DNA of 64,000 nt from Flavobacterium frigidarium DSM 17623 (GTDB taxonomy: Bacteria; Bacteroidota; Bacteroidia; Flavobacteriales; Flavobacteriaceae): positions 1-64,000 of the forward strand of contig NZ_KE384393.1 of the NCBI RefSeq assembly GCF_000425505.1, written 5' to 3'. This document shows, in pieces, positions 35,980 through 45,904 of this stretch (the first letter of the stretch is position 1; each line of letters starts with the position of its first letter). Both the position numbers and the translations under genes were made by a program. Below the pieces are notes generated by a model. That model was not told where the DNA came from and ran no database searches. It saw only the letters and a list, made by a program, of their open reading frames with translations.

Positions 35980-36716
35980 TTAGTGATATAATCGTAATTA
36001 ATTTCGGTTAAAAATAAGCCATGAGCGGGCACCGAAAAACCTGCTTTGTCTCTACTTTTATTTAGAATGATTGTATTAAAATCATCTAAATCAATTTTGT
36101 GCAAACCTACATTTATCAATGTTCCCACGATAGATCGTACCATGTTTCTCAAAAACCGATTTGCTGAGATTGTAAATATTAATTGACTACCAACTTGCTG
36201 CCACTGCGCTTCGTAAATTGTGCAGTCAAAAGTATTGACATCAGTATTTACTTTTGAAAAGCATTGAAAATTGGTGTGCTTGAGTAAAATTTTTGCAGCT
36301 TCATTCATTAACACAACATCTAATTTTTGAAAAAAATACCAACTCTTATCTTGCAAAAAAGGATCTTTAATGGTGTTAATGTGATATTCATAGGTACGCT
36401 GCGTGGCATCAAAACGGCAATGAGCATCGTCAGCTACTACCATGATATCGTAAATAGCAATGTCTTTAGGTAGGTAAGAATTAAGCTTATGTGAAAGTTG
36501 TTGACCATCTATAAGTTTATCAAAATCAAAGTGTGCATACATCAGTCTTGCGTGAACCCCAGTATCTGTGCGTCCCGCTCCCATAATAGAAATGGTCGAA
36601 TTAAGCAAAATAGACAAGGCAGTATTTAATGTTTCCTGCACTGAACTGGCATTGGGCTGTTGCTGCCAACCATGATAAAGCGTACCGTTATATGCTAGTT
36701 TTATAAAATATCTCAA
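35976..36716 (-). CDS. truA: tRNA pseudouridine(38-40) synthase TruA
   Basis: 246 residues. The TruA opening (RYFIKLAYNGTLYHGWQ) and the catalytic Asp in GAGRTDTGVHA are present, as is the late NRFLRNMVRSIVGTL motif. It isomerises uridines 38-40 in the anticodon stem of several tRNAs. The start is TTG at 36716: no in-frame ATG lies upstream, and the family's usual N-terminus begins exactly there. A TACCTTTG -7 element lies about 30 bp upstream. Confidence 0.96.
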   Translation of the reverse strand: MRYFIKLAYNGTLYHGWQQQPNASSVQETLNTALSILLNSTISIMGAGRTDTGVHARLMYAHFDFDKLIDGQQLSHKLNSYLPKDIAIYDIMVVADDAHCRFDATQRTYEYHINTIKDPFLQDKSWYFFQKLDVVLMNEAAKILLKHTNFQCFSKVNTDVNTFDCTIYEAQWQQVGSQLIFTISANRFLRNMVRSIVGTLINVGLHKIDLDDFNTIILNKSRDKAGFSVPAHGLFLTEINYDYITN

Positions 36717-36745
36717 TGTAATGTAATCGCAAAGTTTTTAAAAAG

Positions 36746-36753
36746 CAAAGGTA
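36746..36753 (-). promoter_or_regulatory. Candidate -7 element for truA
   Basis: TACCTTTG on the minus strand fits the Bacteroidota -7 consensus. No good TTTG was found at the -33 position. Confidence 0.4.
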
Positions 36754-36810
36754 CAAAGTTTTTATGTTGAGAAAAGGTTAAATGTGTAAGTTATAATAGC
36801 AGTTAAAAAC

Positions 36811-36842
36811 TTTAGTGATTTTGAATAAAGACTGTACCTTTG
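36811..36842 (+). promoter_or_regulatory. Candidate promoter for the phosphoesterase gene
   Basis: TTTA at 36811-36814 and TACCTTTG at 36835-36842 are 20 bases apart. The -7 half is an exact match and the -33 half has one mismatch. The gene starts 30 bp further on. Confidence 0.5.
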
Positions 36843-36872
36843 TTTCTAATACTCCAATTTTAGTTTCGTTAA

Positions 36873-37367
36873 ATGAAAAATATATTACTTCTCTCTGATA
36901 CGCACTGCCATATTGATGATACTATTTTAAAATATGTAAATCAAGCTGACGAAGTTTGGCATGCTGGAGATATTGGTAATTTAATAGTCACTGATACGAT
37001 CCAAAAACTCAAACCATTACGTGCAGTTTATGGAAATATTGATGACGATAAGGCCAGAATGGAGTTTCCGTTGAATAACCGTTTTATGTGTGAAGGAGTA
37101 GACGTTTGGATTACGCATATTGGTGGTTACCCAGGGAAATATAACCCAGCTGTGAGAGCGGAGCTAGCTGCGAATCCGCCTAAATTATTTATATGCGGAC
37201 ATTCACATATTTTGAAGGTGATGTTTGATAAAAAGAATAATTTGCTCCATATGAACCCCGGGGCATGTGGTAAAAGTGGTTTTCATCAAGTGCGTACAAT
37301 GCTGCGCTTTGTAATCGACGATGATAAGATTAAAGACTTGGAAATCGTCGAAATAGGTAAAAAATAA
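36873..37367 (+). CDS. YfcE/MJ0936-type metallophosphoesterase
   Basis: 164 residues with the full calcineurin-like metal site: LLSDTHCHID, AGDIGN, YGNIDDD, ITHIGGYPG and CGHSHI. Such small proteins hydrolyse phosphodiesters in vitro with two metal ions; the natural substrate is unknown. It is divergent from truA. Its stop lies 1 bp from the stop of the converging kinase gene, with no room for a terminator. Confidence 0.93.
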   Translation: MKNILLLSDTHCHIDDTILKYVNQADEVWHAGDIGNLIVTDTIQKLKPLRAVYGNIDDDKARMEFPLNNRFMCEGVDVWITHIGGYPGKYNPAVRAELAANPPKLFICGHSHILKVMFDKKNNLLHMNPGACGKSGFHQVRTMLRFVIDDDKIKDLEIVEIGKK

Positions 37368-37368
37368 A

Positions 37369-39069
37369 TTATGGGTTCTTGTGTAAAATGGGAATTTTTA
37401 GTTTGATCTTGGTTCCCTCTTTTTCGTTAGAGTTGATTTTAAATTTTCCCTTAATATTATTTATTCTGGCTCTAATTTGGTTCAGACCAAATCCATCTTG
37501 CGAATTGTAGATATCAGTGTCAAAACCGGTACCATTATCTTCAATATGAATAATAAGCATTGCCTCTTTTTCTTCAATATTAATTTGAGCTAGCGTTGCT
37601 TTACTGTGTTTTGTAATATTATTGAATAACTCAGTGATGATAAAGTATATTTTCATTTCAAAGTCTTCGTCATATCGTGTCTTGTCTTCAACTGAACTTG
37701 AGTACTTAAACTGAATAGTCGAATTTGAGTTTTTTTCGCACAAATCTTTCAAGGTAAAATACAGTCCGAATCGTGCCAATAAGGAAGGAATTAACTGATG
37801 AGACAAATCTCTAACTTTATCATGCGCTTCTTTTAGTATTTGTTTTGTTTTTATAATTTCCTCGGAAACACTTTTATTTTTAGCCTGGAAAACACTCAAA
37901 TGCAGTCCTGCTGATGACAGCAATGCGCTAATATCATCGTGTAAAAAAGAGGCGATTTTTTTTCTTTCAATTTCTTGACCATTTATCGAAGCATTATAAA
38001 TGTTCTCTTGAATTTTGGTTTGTATGTCCTTGAATTTATTTTTCTCTTTTAAGCGCATGTTCTGGTAAAAAAAGTACAGCATGATAATTATAAATAACAA
38101 GACAGAAATTATGATAATACTAATTAATTTATTTCTTGACTGTTTTTCAAGATGCAACTCTTCACTTGTTTGGTACTTTGACTCTATGGTGTCAATTTCT
38201 CTACGGTACTCATCAATTTCTAAATTGATACCTTCTACATTAACCTTCTTGGCTTTTTCTTCATTATTAATTTCGACAACCAATAAATTGTATTTTGCTA
38301 AATTCTCATAAGCTTTTTTATATTCTCCTATCTTAAGTAAAAAACGCGAGTACTCTTGGTAAGAAAAGGAGAGATCTGATTTTTCTTCTTCAGATTTACC
38401 AATAAGAATGGCACGTTCAAAGAATTTTTGGGCTTTAGTATTCTCGTTTTTGTAACTACAATACATACCGTTTAGCATATTCAAAGCTACAATTGTAGTT
38501 TGATCGCCATACTTTTGATGGTATTTGTTGATGTATTGTAAGTAGGGAAGGCCTTTACTGTAATTACCTATATCAAAATATGCCCAGGCAATGTTCAAAT
38601 TCGTGAAAACTAATTGCTCATTGTCAGCGATTTTAGTGCTGTATGCTAGTGATTTTTTATAATACTCAATCCCTGTATTGTACTCCTTCTTATCAAAACA
38701 GTAGATATTTCCTAAATTATTATAAAGCCAGTTTTTAAGTTCGTCATCATTTGTTTTATCAGCATACAATAGTCCTTTCTTGTAGTAAAAATAGGCTTTG
38801 TCGACTTCTGCGATTCCATCAAAATTGGCTGCTATAATATTATAACACCTGGCGATTAATTGATTGTCATTTGTCTTTATAGCTTTGTCTAATGCTATTC
38901 TTGATTTGATTAATGATTTCTCATATTTTTCGTTGTGCATTAAAATAGTAGCTTCATTACTTAATTTTAATGCTTCTTTTTTTGCGATTTCGATATTTTG
39001 CGCAAAAACAGAACTACAGATAAATAGTATAAAAAATGGGGACCAGAATTTCACTTTCAGGATAGTCAT
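37369..39069 (-). CDS. TPR-containing membrane histidine kinase (NarX/DesK type core)
   Basis: About 566 residues from ATG 39069, where a signal peptide starts (ILKVKFWSPFFILFICSSVF); the TTG at 39087 is less likely. A periplasmic part of four to six TPR-like repeats is followed by one membrane helix (LISIIIISVLLFIIIMLYFF), a HisKA_3 domain with its His in IASFLHDDISALL, and a small ATPase (ELFNNITKHSKA, EDNGTGFD, GFGLNQIRARI). It is encoded 35 bp after a LuxR-type regulator gene, its evident partner. TPR arrays on such kinases probably sense a protein or peptide in the periplasm. Confidence 0.92.
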   Translation of the reverse strand: MTILKVKFWSPFFILFICSSVFAQNIEIAKKEALKLSNEATILMHNEKYEKSLIKSRIALDKAIKTNDNQLIARCYNIIAANFDGIAEVDKAYFYYKKGLLYADKTNDDELKNWLYNNLGNIYCFDKKEYNTGIEYYKKSLAYSTKIADNEQLVFTNLNIAWAYFDIGNYSKGLPYLQYINKYHQKYGDQTTIVALNMLNGMYCSYKNENTKAQKFFERAILIGKSEEEKSDLSFSYQEYSRFLLKIGEYKKAYENLAKYNLLVVEINNEEKAKKVNVEGINLEIDEYRREIDTIESKYQTSEELHLEKQSRNKLISIIIISVLLFIIIMLYFFYQNMRLKEKNKFKDIQTKIQENIYNASINGQEIERKKIASFLHDDISALLSSAGLHLSVFQAKNKSVSEEIIKTKQILKEAHDKVRDLSHQLIPSLLARFGLYFTLKDLCEKNSNSTIQFKYSSSVEDKTRYDEDFEMKIYFIITELFNNITKHSKATLAQINIEEKEAMLIIHIEDNGTGFDTDIYNSQDGFGLNQIRARINNIKGKFKINSNEKEGTKIKLKIPILHKNP

Positions 39070-39104
39070 ATTTGATGTTTGTTGCAATGAGAAAGTTTGA
39101 GTAG

Positions 39105-39767
39105 CTACGCTTTTATTAATTTGTTTTTTATCGCATACTTTACAAGACTAATTGTGTTTTTAGCCTTTAATTTTTTCATGATGTTCTTACGATGAGTTTC
39201 GACTGTATTGTTACTAATAAATAAGAATTCACTAATTTCTTTACCGCTGTATTCTAATGCTATGAGCGTAATTACTTCTATTTCGCGCTCTGTTAATAGT
39301 TCAGATACTGTTGGGTTATATTTATTAACCTTAATATTGTCTCTTGTAGCAGTATTGAATATTTTTTCTCTTACAATATTGCAAAAATATTCTTCTCCTT
39401 TATTTACAAAATGAATCGCTTCTATGATATGTTCTGCTGCACACTGTTTAGTTAAGTAACCACTGGCACCTAGCTTCATCACTTCTTTAATTAATTTAAG
39501 TTCGTCATAGCTTGATAAAATAATCACCTTACATGGGAATCCTTTTTCCTTAAATTCTTTTAAAACCTCGATACCGTCTTTTTGAGGCATACTTATGTCT
39601 AGCACTAGGACATCAGTTTTATTTGCAATAATTTCTTCGAACAATGTGCTGCCGTTTAAGGAAAAGCCTACAAATTCAAAATCATCTACGGTATTTAATA
39701 ATGTTCTCATGCCATCTATTAGTACCTGATGGTCGTCAGCAAGGTGTATGCGTATTTTTTCTGTCAT
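39105..39767 (-). CDS. LuxR/NarL-family response regulator
   Basis: 220 residues: a receiver with D57 as phosphoacceptor (VLVLDISMPQKDG) and a C-terminal LuxR helix-turn-helix (LLTEREIEVITLIALEYSGK, then NNTVETHRKNIMKKL). First gene of an operon with the TPR kinase. It should bind DNA as a dimer after phosphorylation. A minus-strand TAAATTTG lies upstream at 39785-39792. Confidence 0.95.
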   Translation of the reverse strand: MTEKIRIHLADDHQVLIDGMRTLLNTVDDFEFVGFSLNGSTLFEEIIANKTDVLVLDISMPQKDGIEVLKEFKEKGFPCKVIILSSYDELKLIKEVMKLGASGYLTKQCAAEHIIEAIHFVNKGEEYFCNIVREKIFNTATRDNIKVNKYNPTVSELLTEREIEVITLIALEYSGKEISEFLFISNNTVETHRKNIMKKLKAKNTISLVKYAIKNKLIKA

Positions 39768-39784
39768 TTTAAAAAAGGTGTAGC

Positions 39785-39792
39785 CAAATTTA
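39785..39792 (-). promoter_or_regulatory. Candidate -7 element of the regulator/kinase operon
   Basis: TAAATTTG on the minus strand, 18 bp before the start codon. No clear -33 TTTG was found. Confidence 0.35.
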
Positions 39793-39862
39793 TATAAAAT
39801 TATGTTAATACCTTAGTTAATGCTTATATTAATCTTACTATATTTAGATTTTGGCCACAAAA

Positions 39863-39888
39863 AAACCCGAACTTTAACATTCGGGTTT
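39863..39888 (-). terminator. Terminator of the DUF4293 gene
   Basis: Stem AAACCCGAA with TTCGGGTTT around an 8-base loop, followed on the minus strand by a T-run. It lies just past the DUF4293 stop. Confidence 0.85.
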
Positions 39889-39918
39889 CCTTCGCACTAA
39901 TAAACTAAGTTTATAGGT

Positions 39919-40332
39919 TTATCTCAATCTATCCACAGATTTTACAAGATCTTCGTCCTTTTTGATGGCTTTATTAGCTAACACTAACAATACGATAGTC
40001 AAAATAGGAAGAAACATCCCAATACCTTTCTCTGAAACAGTTGCTGTTTCTCCAGATAAGTTTAGTGAACGATATACAAATAATCCTAATAAAATTAAAT
40101 TTAATATTATATTCAATCTGCCTAATACAAATTGATTTTGTCTCTTTTTATAAGAAATGATAGTGATAGCAGTCATAGCCGTGCTAAGTCCAAAAAGTAC
40201 AATATAAACTTGATCTAGCATGAAATAAAAGTCTTGACCATTTTCTAATTTCCAAAGAGGAAAAACAAATGGCAATACCGCTGTTGCAACAAAAGCTAAA
40301 AGCAAATAAATCGTCTGTATTCTTTGTATCAT
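39919..40332 (-). CDS. DUF4293 membrane protein
   Basis: 137 residues with four predicted membrane segments and the family's opening IQRIQTIYLLLAFVATA. This family is found in Bacteroidota, typically beside rho as here, where the two genes are divergent. The function is unknown. The tail after the last helix is charged (KAIKKDEDLVKSVDRLR) and probably cytoplasmic. Confidence 0.88.
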   Translation of the reverse strand: MIQRIQTIYLLLAFVATAVLPFVFPLWKLENGQDFYFMLDQVYIVLFGLSTAMTAITIISYKKRQNQFVLGRLNIILNLILLGLFVYRSLNLSGETATVSEKGIGMFLPILTIVLLVLANKAIKKDEDLVKSVDRLR

Positions 40333-40517
40333 TTTGTGTATTTGTTCTACAAAAATATATTTTCTTTTTTAAAAATACTATTGTATCATTAAATTTTATT
40401 CGTATTATTGCACCATAATGCCGTAAGCACTTCATACTGCGGTCGATTCAAAATAAAATAATTACTATCTCATCTCCAAAGTAGTATTTCCACATTAATT
40501 AAATCCATAGAACATTC

Positions 40518-42275
40518 ATGTTTGATATTTCTGCATTAAAAGAAATGAAGCTTTCTGAGCTTCAACAAATAGCTAAAGCAGCTAAAACAATTAAATTTAA
40601 TGGTGTAAAGAAAGATACCTTAATAGGATTGATACTAGAACAACAAAATTCAGCTGCAGATACTGTGTCAGAATCGAAAGTTGTAAAAGTGACTTCCGAA
40701 AGTAAACCAAAGCGTTCCCGCATCACTGCGACTGAAGATAATGAAGAAGTTGCTGTTGTCAATACTCCAAAACTCAAAGCTAAAATTATAATTAGCAAAA
40801 AAAGTAAAGATATTGACAATGCTGATGTAGATCAAAATAATACATCTTCAACGGATGTAGGGGTGGAGGATAATAAGGTTGAGGAAAGCGATACAGTTGA
40901 GGGAAAAAAGCCAGCTAAAATCGTGAAATTCAGTAAGTCGGCATATGAGAAAAAGATTGCTCTTAAAAAGAGTAAAGAAATTCCTGCTGACGGAAAAGTG
41001 ATAGAGGAATTAGTAGTAGAGCAAGATGCAAAACCTGCCGCAGATAATGATCCAGTAGCTCCCGTAAAAAAGGTCAATCCTAATCAATTAAATAAACAAA
41101 ATACAAATCCAAATTTCAAGAATAAGAAAAATAATTTTAGAGATTCTGATTTTGAATTTGACGGTATAATTGAAAGTGAAGGTGTTCTTGAAATGATGGC
41201 TGATGGCTATGGTTTTTTAAGATCTTCAGATTATAATTATTTAGCGTCTCCAGATGATATTTACTTATCAACTTCACAAATACGATTATTTGGTTTAAAA
41301 ACGGGTGACACTGTTAAAGGTGTAGTACGTCCTCCTAAAGAGGGTGAGAAGTTTTTTCCACTTGTTCGTGTATTAAAAATTAACGGGCATGACCCACAAG
41401 TAGTGCGTGACCGTGTTTCTTTTGAACATTTGACGCCAGTGTTTCCATCGGAGAAATTTAATTTAGCAGAACGTCAAAGCACTATTTCTACTCGAATTAT
41501 TGATTTGTTTTCACCAATAGGAAAAGGACAACGTGGAATGATCGTTGCGCAACCAAAGACAGGTAAAACGATGTTGCTAAAAGAAATAGCTAATGCAATT
41601 GCCGCAAACCATCCAGAAGTTTATTTATTAGTTTTACTAATTGATGAGCGTCCCGAAGAGGTCACAGACATGCAACGCAGTGTACGTGGGGAAGTAATTG
41701 CCTCGACTTTTGACAGAGAGCCACAAGAGCATGTGAAAATTGCTAATATTGTTCTTGAAAAAGCAAAACGATTAGTTGAATGTGGGCATGATGTTGTAAT
41801 ACTACTAGATTCAATTACACGTCTAGCGAGAGCATACAACACGGTACAACCGGCATCAGGGAAAGTCTTGAGTGGTGGTGTAGATGCAAATGCATTACAA
41901 AAACCGAAACGCTTTTTTGGAGCAGCTCGTAACGTAGAAAATGGTGGTTCTTTAAGTATCATTGCTACCGCATTAACTGAAACAGGTTCTAAGATGGACG
42001 AGGTGATCTTTGAAGAATTTAAAGGAACTGGTAATATGGAGCTTCAGTTGGATAGAAAAATTGCTAATAAAAGAATTTTCCCAGCGATTGATTTGACTTC
42101 TTCAAGTACAAGACGTGATGACTTGCTATTAGATGAAAATACTTTACAAAGAATGTGGATCATGAGAAAATACCTTGCCGATATGAATCCTGTTGAAGCA
42201 ATGAGTTTTATAAATGATAAATTCAGACAGACTAGAAATAATGAAGAATTTTTAATTTCTATGAATAACGGATAA
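40518..42275 (+). CDS. rho: Transcription termination factor Rho with long charged insertion
   Basis: 585 residues, against about 420 in E. coli. A SAP-like Rho_N segment (1-35, [20 protein letters not shown]) is followed by a low-complexity, Lys/Glu/Asp-rich insertion (about 40-210). Then come the cold-shock RNA-binding fold ([20 protein letters not shown]) and the RecA-like motor with Walker A ([18 protein letters not shown]) and [13 protein letters not shown]. It is a hexameric ATP-dependent helicase that releases untranslated RNA. Insertions of this kind are known in Bacteroidota Rho. The gene has its own strong hairpin terminator. Confidence 0.97.
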   Translation: MFDISALKEMKLSELQQIAKAAKTIKFNGVKKDTLIGLILEQQNSAADTVSESKVVKVTSESKPKRSRITATEDNEEVAVVNTPKLKAKIIISKKSKDIDNADVDQNNTSSTDVGVEDNKVEESDTVEGKKPAKIVKFSKSAYEKKIALKKSKEIPADGKVIEELVVEQDAKPAADNDPVAPVKKVNPNQLNKQNTNPNFKNKKNNFRDSDFEFDGIIESEGVLEMMADGYGFLRSSDYNYLASPDDIYLSTSQIRLFGLKTGDTVKGVVRPPKEGEKFFPLVRVLKINGHDPQVVRDRVSFEHLTPVFPSEKFNLAERQSTISTRIIDLFSPIGKGQRGMIVAQPKTGKTMLLKEIANAIAANHPEVYLLVLLIDERPEEVTDMQRSVRGEVIASTFDREPQEHVKIANIVLEKAKRLVECGHDVVILLDSITRLARAYNTVQPASGKVLSGGVDANALQKPKRFFGAARNVENGGSLSIIATALTETGSKMDEVIFEEFKGTGNMELQLDRKIANKRIFPAIDLTSSSTRRDDLLLDENTLQRMWIMRKYLADMNPVEAMSFINDKFRQTRNNEEFLISMNNG

Positions 42276-42297
42276 TTGTATTTTTATTCGATAAAAT

Positions 42298-42336
42298 AAA
42301 ACCTCACTATGGCAAAATGCTACAGTGAGGTTTTTT
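42298..42336 (+). terminator. Terminator of rho
   Basis: An 11-bp stem AAAACCTCACT / AGTGAGGTTTT with a 15-base loop and a T6 run. Confidence 0.9.
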
Positions 42337-42351
42337 AATATAATACCTAAA

Positions 42352-42380
42352 AAAAGCACTTTCATATTGAAAGTGCTTTT
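42352..42380 (-). terminator. Terminator of the rRNA methyltransferase gene
   Basis: A perfect 13-bp stem (AAAAGCACTTTCA, loop TAT) with a T-run on the minus strand. It lies 26 bp beyond the gene's stop. Confidence 0.9.
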
Positions 42381-42405
42381 ATATTTATTTTGGAAATTAT
42401 AGAAA

Positions 42406-43677
42406 TTATTCTTGTACTGCTTCTTTTGGTTCAGCAGATTTAATTTCTTTAGGTTTTACAACCGCTTCTTTTCTTTCTAAAAGTGCCATGTAAAATCCAT
42501 CAAATCCTGACTCATGAGCAAGAATTTTTTGATCTTTTATAAAGGTGAACTCTTGACCAATGTCAGTTTTTAAGAATTTTTCAACTTGTTCTTGATTTTC
42601 AGATGGTAAGATAGAGCAAGTAGCATAAACTAATTTACCTCCTGGTTTCACAATTTTAGAGTAGCTTTCTAATACTTCAGATTGAATTTTACGAATATTG
42701 TCGATAAATTCAGGTTGTAATTTCCATTTAGCATCAGGATTTCTTTTAAGAACACCTAAACCGCTACATGGCGCATCGATCAATACACGATCTGCTTTCT
42801 GATGTAATTTTTTGATTACCTTAGTTGTGTCTATGATTCGGTATTCGATATTGAATGCGCCATCACGTTTTGCTCTTATTTTTAATTGCTTTAATTTGCT
42901 TTCGTACAAATCCATGGCAATTAACTGACCTTTATTTTCCATCAAGGCTGCAATGTGCAATGTTTTACCACCAGCTCCAGCACAAGTATCAACTACTCTC
43001 ATTCCAGGCTTTACATCTAGGAAAGCTGCAACAAGTTGTGAATTTGCATCCTGTACTTCAAAGAAACCTTGCTTAAAAGCATCTGTCATAAATACATTGG
43101 CTCTTTCTTTAAGCACTAATGCATCGGGTTGATTTTCTAAAACATCTGTATCGATGTCTAAATCCATTAGGATTGCCCTTAATGCAGCTTTGGTCGTCTT
43201 TAAAGTATTTACTCTTAAAATAACTTTTGCTGGTTGGTTTTGAGCTGTAATCTCTTTAGACCAAACTTTCTCACCAAGTTCTTGAACTCCCACAGCATCC
43301 ATCCAATCTGGGATAGATTCTTTTATAGCTCTCGTTTTTGACAATTCATCAAAACGTCCTTTTATTTTTCTTTCAGGTGTGCCTTCCAGTTGTCTCCAGT
43401 CTGGAATTGGATATCCTCTTAATACAGCCCATACTGAAAACATTCTCCAAATATTGTCTCTGTCAAACGGTGCCTTTACTTCAGCAACTTCGGCATACAA
43501 ACGTTTCCAACGGACGATTTCGTAGATTGTCTCTGCTACAAACTTTCTATCAGAACTTCCCCAACGCTTGTCTTTTTTTAACGCTCTTGCAACTACTTTG
43601 TCAGCGTATTCTCCTTCGTTAAATATTGCATTTAAGGAATCTATTGTAGTGTAAACTAAATTTCTATGTAATCTCAT
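42406..43677 (-). CDS. RsmB-like rRNA (cytosine-5) methyltransferase
   Basis: 423 residues of the NOL1/NOP2/Sun family. The SAM site (VDTCAGAGGKTLHIAAL) and both catalytic-cysteine motifs (IDAPCSGLGVLKRNP and LVYATCSILPSENQEQ) are present. It methylates a cytosine in RNA, most likely 16S rRNA. The N-terminal ~140 residues look like a NusB-like region without an obvious PUA domain. The C-terminus has a short Lys/Glu-rich tail (KPKEIKSAEPKEAVQE). It is convergent with rho and separated from it by two back-to-back terminators. Confidence 0.9.
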   Translation of the reverse strand: MRLHRNLVYTTIDSLNAIFNEGEYADKVVARALKKDKRWGSSDRKFVAETIYEIVRWKRLYAEVAEVKAPFDRDNIWRMFSVWAVLRGYPIPDWRQLEGTPERKIKGRFDELSKTRAIKESIPDWMDAVGVQELGEKVWSKEITAQNQPAKVILRVNTLKTTKAALRAILMDLDIDTDVLENQPDALVLKERANVFMTDAFKQGFFEVQDANSQLVAAFLDVKPGMRVVDTCAGAGGKTLHIAALMENKGQLIAMDLYESKLKQLKIRAKRDGAFNIEYRIIDTTKVIKKLHQKADRVLIDAPCSGLGVLKRNPDAKWKLQPEFIDNIRKIQSEVLESYSKIVKPGGKLVYATCSILPSENQEQVEKFLKTDIGQEFTFIKDQKILAHESGFDGFYMALLERKEAVVKPKEIKSAEPKEAVQE

Positions 43678-43694
43678 TTTTAATAATTGAGGTG

Positions 43695-43702
43695 CAAAGG
43701 TA
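43695..43702 (-). promoter_or_regulatory. Candidate -7 element for the rRNA methyltransferase gene
   Basis: TACCTTTG on the minus strand, 18 bp before the start codon, identical to the element upstream of truA. Confidence 0.4.
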
Positions 43703-43782
43703 GTATTAATTGATTGAAAGATAAATTTTTAATAATGATTGTTGTATTTATATTTTACTAACATTCAAATTAAACCATAAAA

Positions 43783-43812
43783 AAACCACTATAAAGCTAT
43801 AGTGGTTTGTTT
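43783..43812. terminator. Terminator after kup
   Basis: A perfect 11-bp stem AAACCACTATA around AAGC, with A-runs and T-runs on the two sides. On the minus strand it directly follows kup. Confidence 0.88.
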
Positions 43813-43829
43813 TTATACAATTACAAGAG

Positions 43830-45791
43830 CTATTTTACTCTCGTCAATCCTATATTTTTAGGAGCATGAAGTACCATTGGAAATTTTTCAATTTTAACAG
43901 AGCTGCTATCTAGTCCAAAAGCGCTTTCCTCTGATAAACTTAATTTTTTGATTAGGAAATAGGAATTCATTATTATCTTTTCATGCCATCTCATATCACT
44001 GTCGTTAGATAAGAATTTTTCGGATAAAACAAATTTAAAGTCACCTATAATGTTGTTCTTGTTTAGAGATTCGTAACGGCTAGTAATATCCATTTCCCCT
44101 TTTTTAACCATGTCCTTTATTACTTCCTTGAACATAAGGTTGATTTTTGTAGGTTCTCTAAATCCTAGATTAAAATCAACACGGTAGATGTCGTCTTTGA
44201 GTATTTCAGTTACTTTGTACTCTGTTTTATAAGGTTCACTTAAAATATTCACATGAACAAACCAGTAGATATCCGCTCTCTTAGGTCTTTTTTGTAAGAT
44301 GGAGTACATTACTTTTTCTTCTATGTCATCAACGCGATTTGCATTTGTCATGTATACTAAGTGTGTAGCATATTTAGGAATAGTTAAGTCAACGCTCAAT
44401 TCACTCAGCACTTTTGTGTAATCTGCAATTTTGACAATCTTAGTGTATGTTTTGCTAATTTTTTTAGCTAAATACCAAGTCGTCATTATCGAAATTAAAA
44501 TTATAGCAATGATTAAAGTAACGTATCCACCATCGGCAAACTTGGTGATGTTGGCAGCTAAAAAGCTAAATTCGATTAAAAGATAGACAGTGATTAATGG
44601 TATAATGAAATATAATTTTACTCTCTTCATTATCAAATAGAAGTTTAATAAAATGGTTGTCATAATCATACAAAGTATAATTGCTAATCCATAAGCATGT
44701 TCCATGTTACTTGATTGTTCGAAATGAAGAACAATACCTACACATCCTAAAAATAATAGCCAGTTTATTGAAGGAATGTATAATTGTCCTTTCAATTCTG
44801 TAGGATATTTGATTTTAACTTTTGGCCAAAAGTTCAATCGCATTGCTTCATTAATCAAGGTAAACGATCCTGTAATTAATGCTTGTGATGCAATAACAGC
44901 AGCTAGAGTTGCTATTACAATTCCTACAGGTTGAAACCAATCGGCCATGATTAGATAAAACGGGTTCCCATTCGATCCACCTAGAGTTTGCAATGTTTCT
45001 CCTTCATGTTGTATTAAAAAAGCTGCTTGTCCAAAATAGTTTAGTACTAGAGCTGATTTTACAAAAATCCAACTTACACGAATGTTCTTACGTCCGCAAT
45101 GTCCCATATCCGAATACAATGCTTCTGCTCCCGTCGTACACAAGAAAACAAAACCTAAAACAAAGAAACCCTCTGGGTGAATTGTTAATAAATGATAAGC
45201 ATAATAAGGATTAAATGCTTTAAAAACTTCAGGAAATTTGATAATTTGAATTAGTCCTAGGGTTCCTAACATGCTGAACCAAACAAGCATCATTGGTGCG
45301 AAAAATTTACCAACAAGCTTAGTTCCAAATTGTTGAATTGTAAATAATACAAAGAGTATTCCTATTACTATAGGTACTGTATTAATACTAGGATAGTATG
45401 TTTTTATACCTTCAATTGCAGATGAAACAGAGATCGGAGGGGTAATGATACCGTCTGCTAATAGTGCACTTCCTCCAATAATGGCGGGGACAATTAACCA
45501 TTTTATTTTTGTCTTTTTTACTAAAGCATATAAAGCAAAAATACCACCCTCACCATGATTATCAGCGCTTAAGGTGATCATTACATATTTAATGGTGGTT
45601 TGTAGTGTTAGCGTCCAAAAAACGCAAGAAATTCCACCTAATACAATGTCAGCATTAATGATAGATTCTCCAAGTATTGCCTTCATTACATACAAGGGTG
45701 AAGTACCAATATCTCCATATATTATTCCTAATGTAATCAGTAAACCACCTAAGGTTAATTTGGAGTGTAAATTTTTGTGCTGAGTGCTCAT
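43830..45791 (-). CDS. kup: Kup-type potassium uptake transporter
   Basis: 653 residues. About twelve membrane segments in the first ~440 residues start with the family signature LGIIYGDIGTSPLYVM. The rest is a cytoplasmic C-terminal domain of about 200 residues. It is a proton-coupled potassium importer of the inner membrane. Single gene with a minus-strand TAAATTTG at 45815-45822 upstream and a strong terminator. Complete and of normal length. Confidence 0.96.
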   Translation of the reverse strand: MSTQHKNLHSKLTLGGLLITLGIIYGDIGTSPLYVMKAILGESIINADIVLGGISCVFWTLTLQTTIKYVMITLSADNHGEGGIFALYALVKKTKIKWLIVPAIIGGSALLADGIITPPISVSSAIEGIKTYYPSINTVPIVIGILFVLFTIQQFGTKLVGKFFAPMMLVWFSMLGTLGLIQIIKFPEVFKAFNPYYAYHLLTIHPEGFFVLGFVFLCTTGAEALYSDMGHCGRKNIRVSWIFVKSALVLNYFGQAAFLIQHEGETLQTLGGSNGNPFYLIMADWFQPVGIVIATLAAVIASQALITGSFTLINEAMRLNFWPKVKIKYPTELKGQLYIPSINWLLFLGCVGIVLHFEQSSNMEHAYGLAIILCMIMTTILLNFYLIMKRVKLYFIIPLITVYLLIEFSFLAANITKFADGGYVTLIIAIILISIMTTWYLAKKISKTYTKIVKIADYTKVLSELSVDLTIPKYATHLVYMTNANRVDDIEEKVMYSILQKRPKRADIYWFVHVNILSEPYKTEYKVTEILKDDIYRVDFNLGFREPTKINLMFKEVIKDMVKKGEMDITSRYESLNKNNIIGDFKFVLSEKFLSNDSDMRWHEKIIMNSYFLIKKLSLSEESAFGLDSSSVKIEKFPMVLHAPKNIGLTRVK

Positions 45792-45814
45792 GTATTATTT
45801 TTAATATAACGCGT

Positions 45815-45822
45815 CAAATTTA
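45815..45822 (-). promoter_or_regulatory. Candidate -7 element for kup
   Basis: TAAATTTG on the minus strand, 24 bp upstream of the ATG. No TTTG is seen at the expected -33 spacing. Confidence 0.35.
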
Positions 45823-45860
45823 CTCTTTTTAAATAAATTAGGATGTTTTATTAACAAAAA

Positions 45861-45890
45861 AAAACACGGTTTGAGTAAACCGTGTTTTTT
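45861..45890. terminator. Terminator after the Arg/Asn/Ser-rich protein gene
   Basis: A perfect 12-bp stem AAAACACGGTTT, loop GAGT, with runs of A and T on its flanks. It serves the gene on its right, read leftwards. Confidence 0.9.
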
Positions 45891-45904
45891 AATAAATGAT
45901 GTTT

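Noticed and set aside
41621-41962. 113-codon minus-strand frame within rho
   Set aside because: Antisense shadow of the conserved Rho motor domain, rich in Ser/Thr/Arg as typical shadows are.
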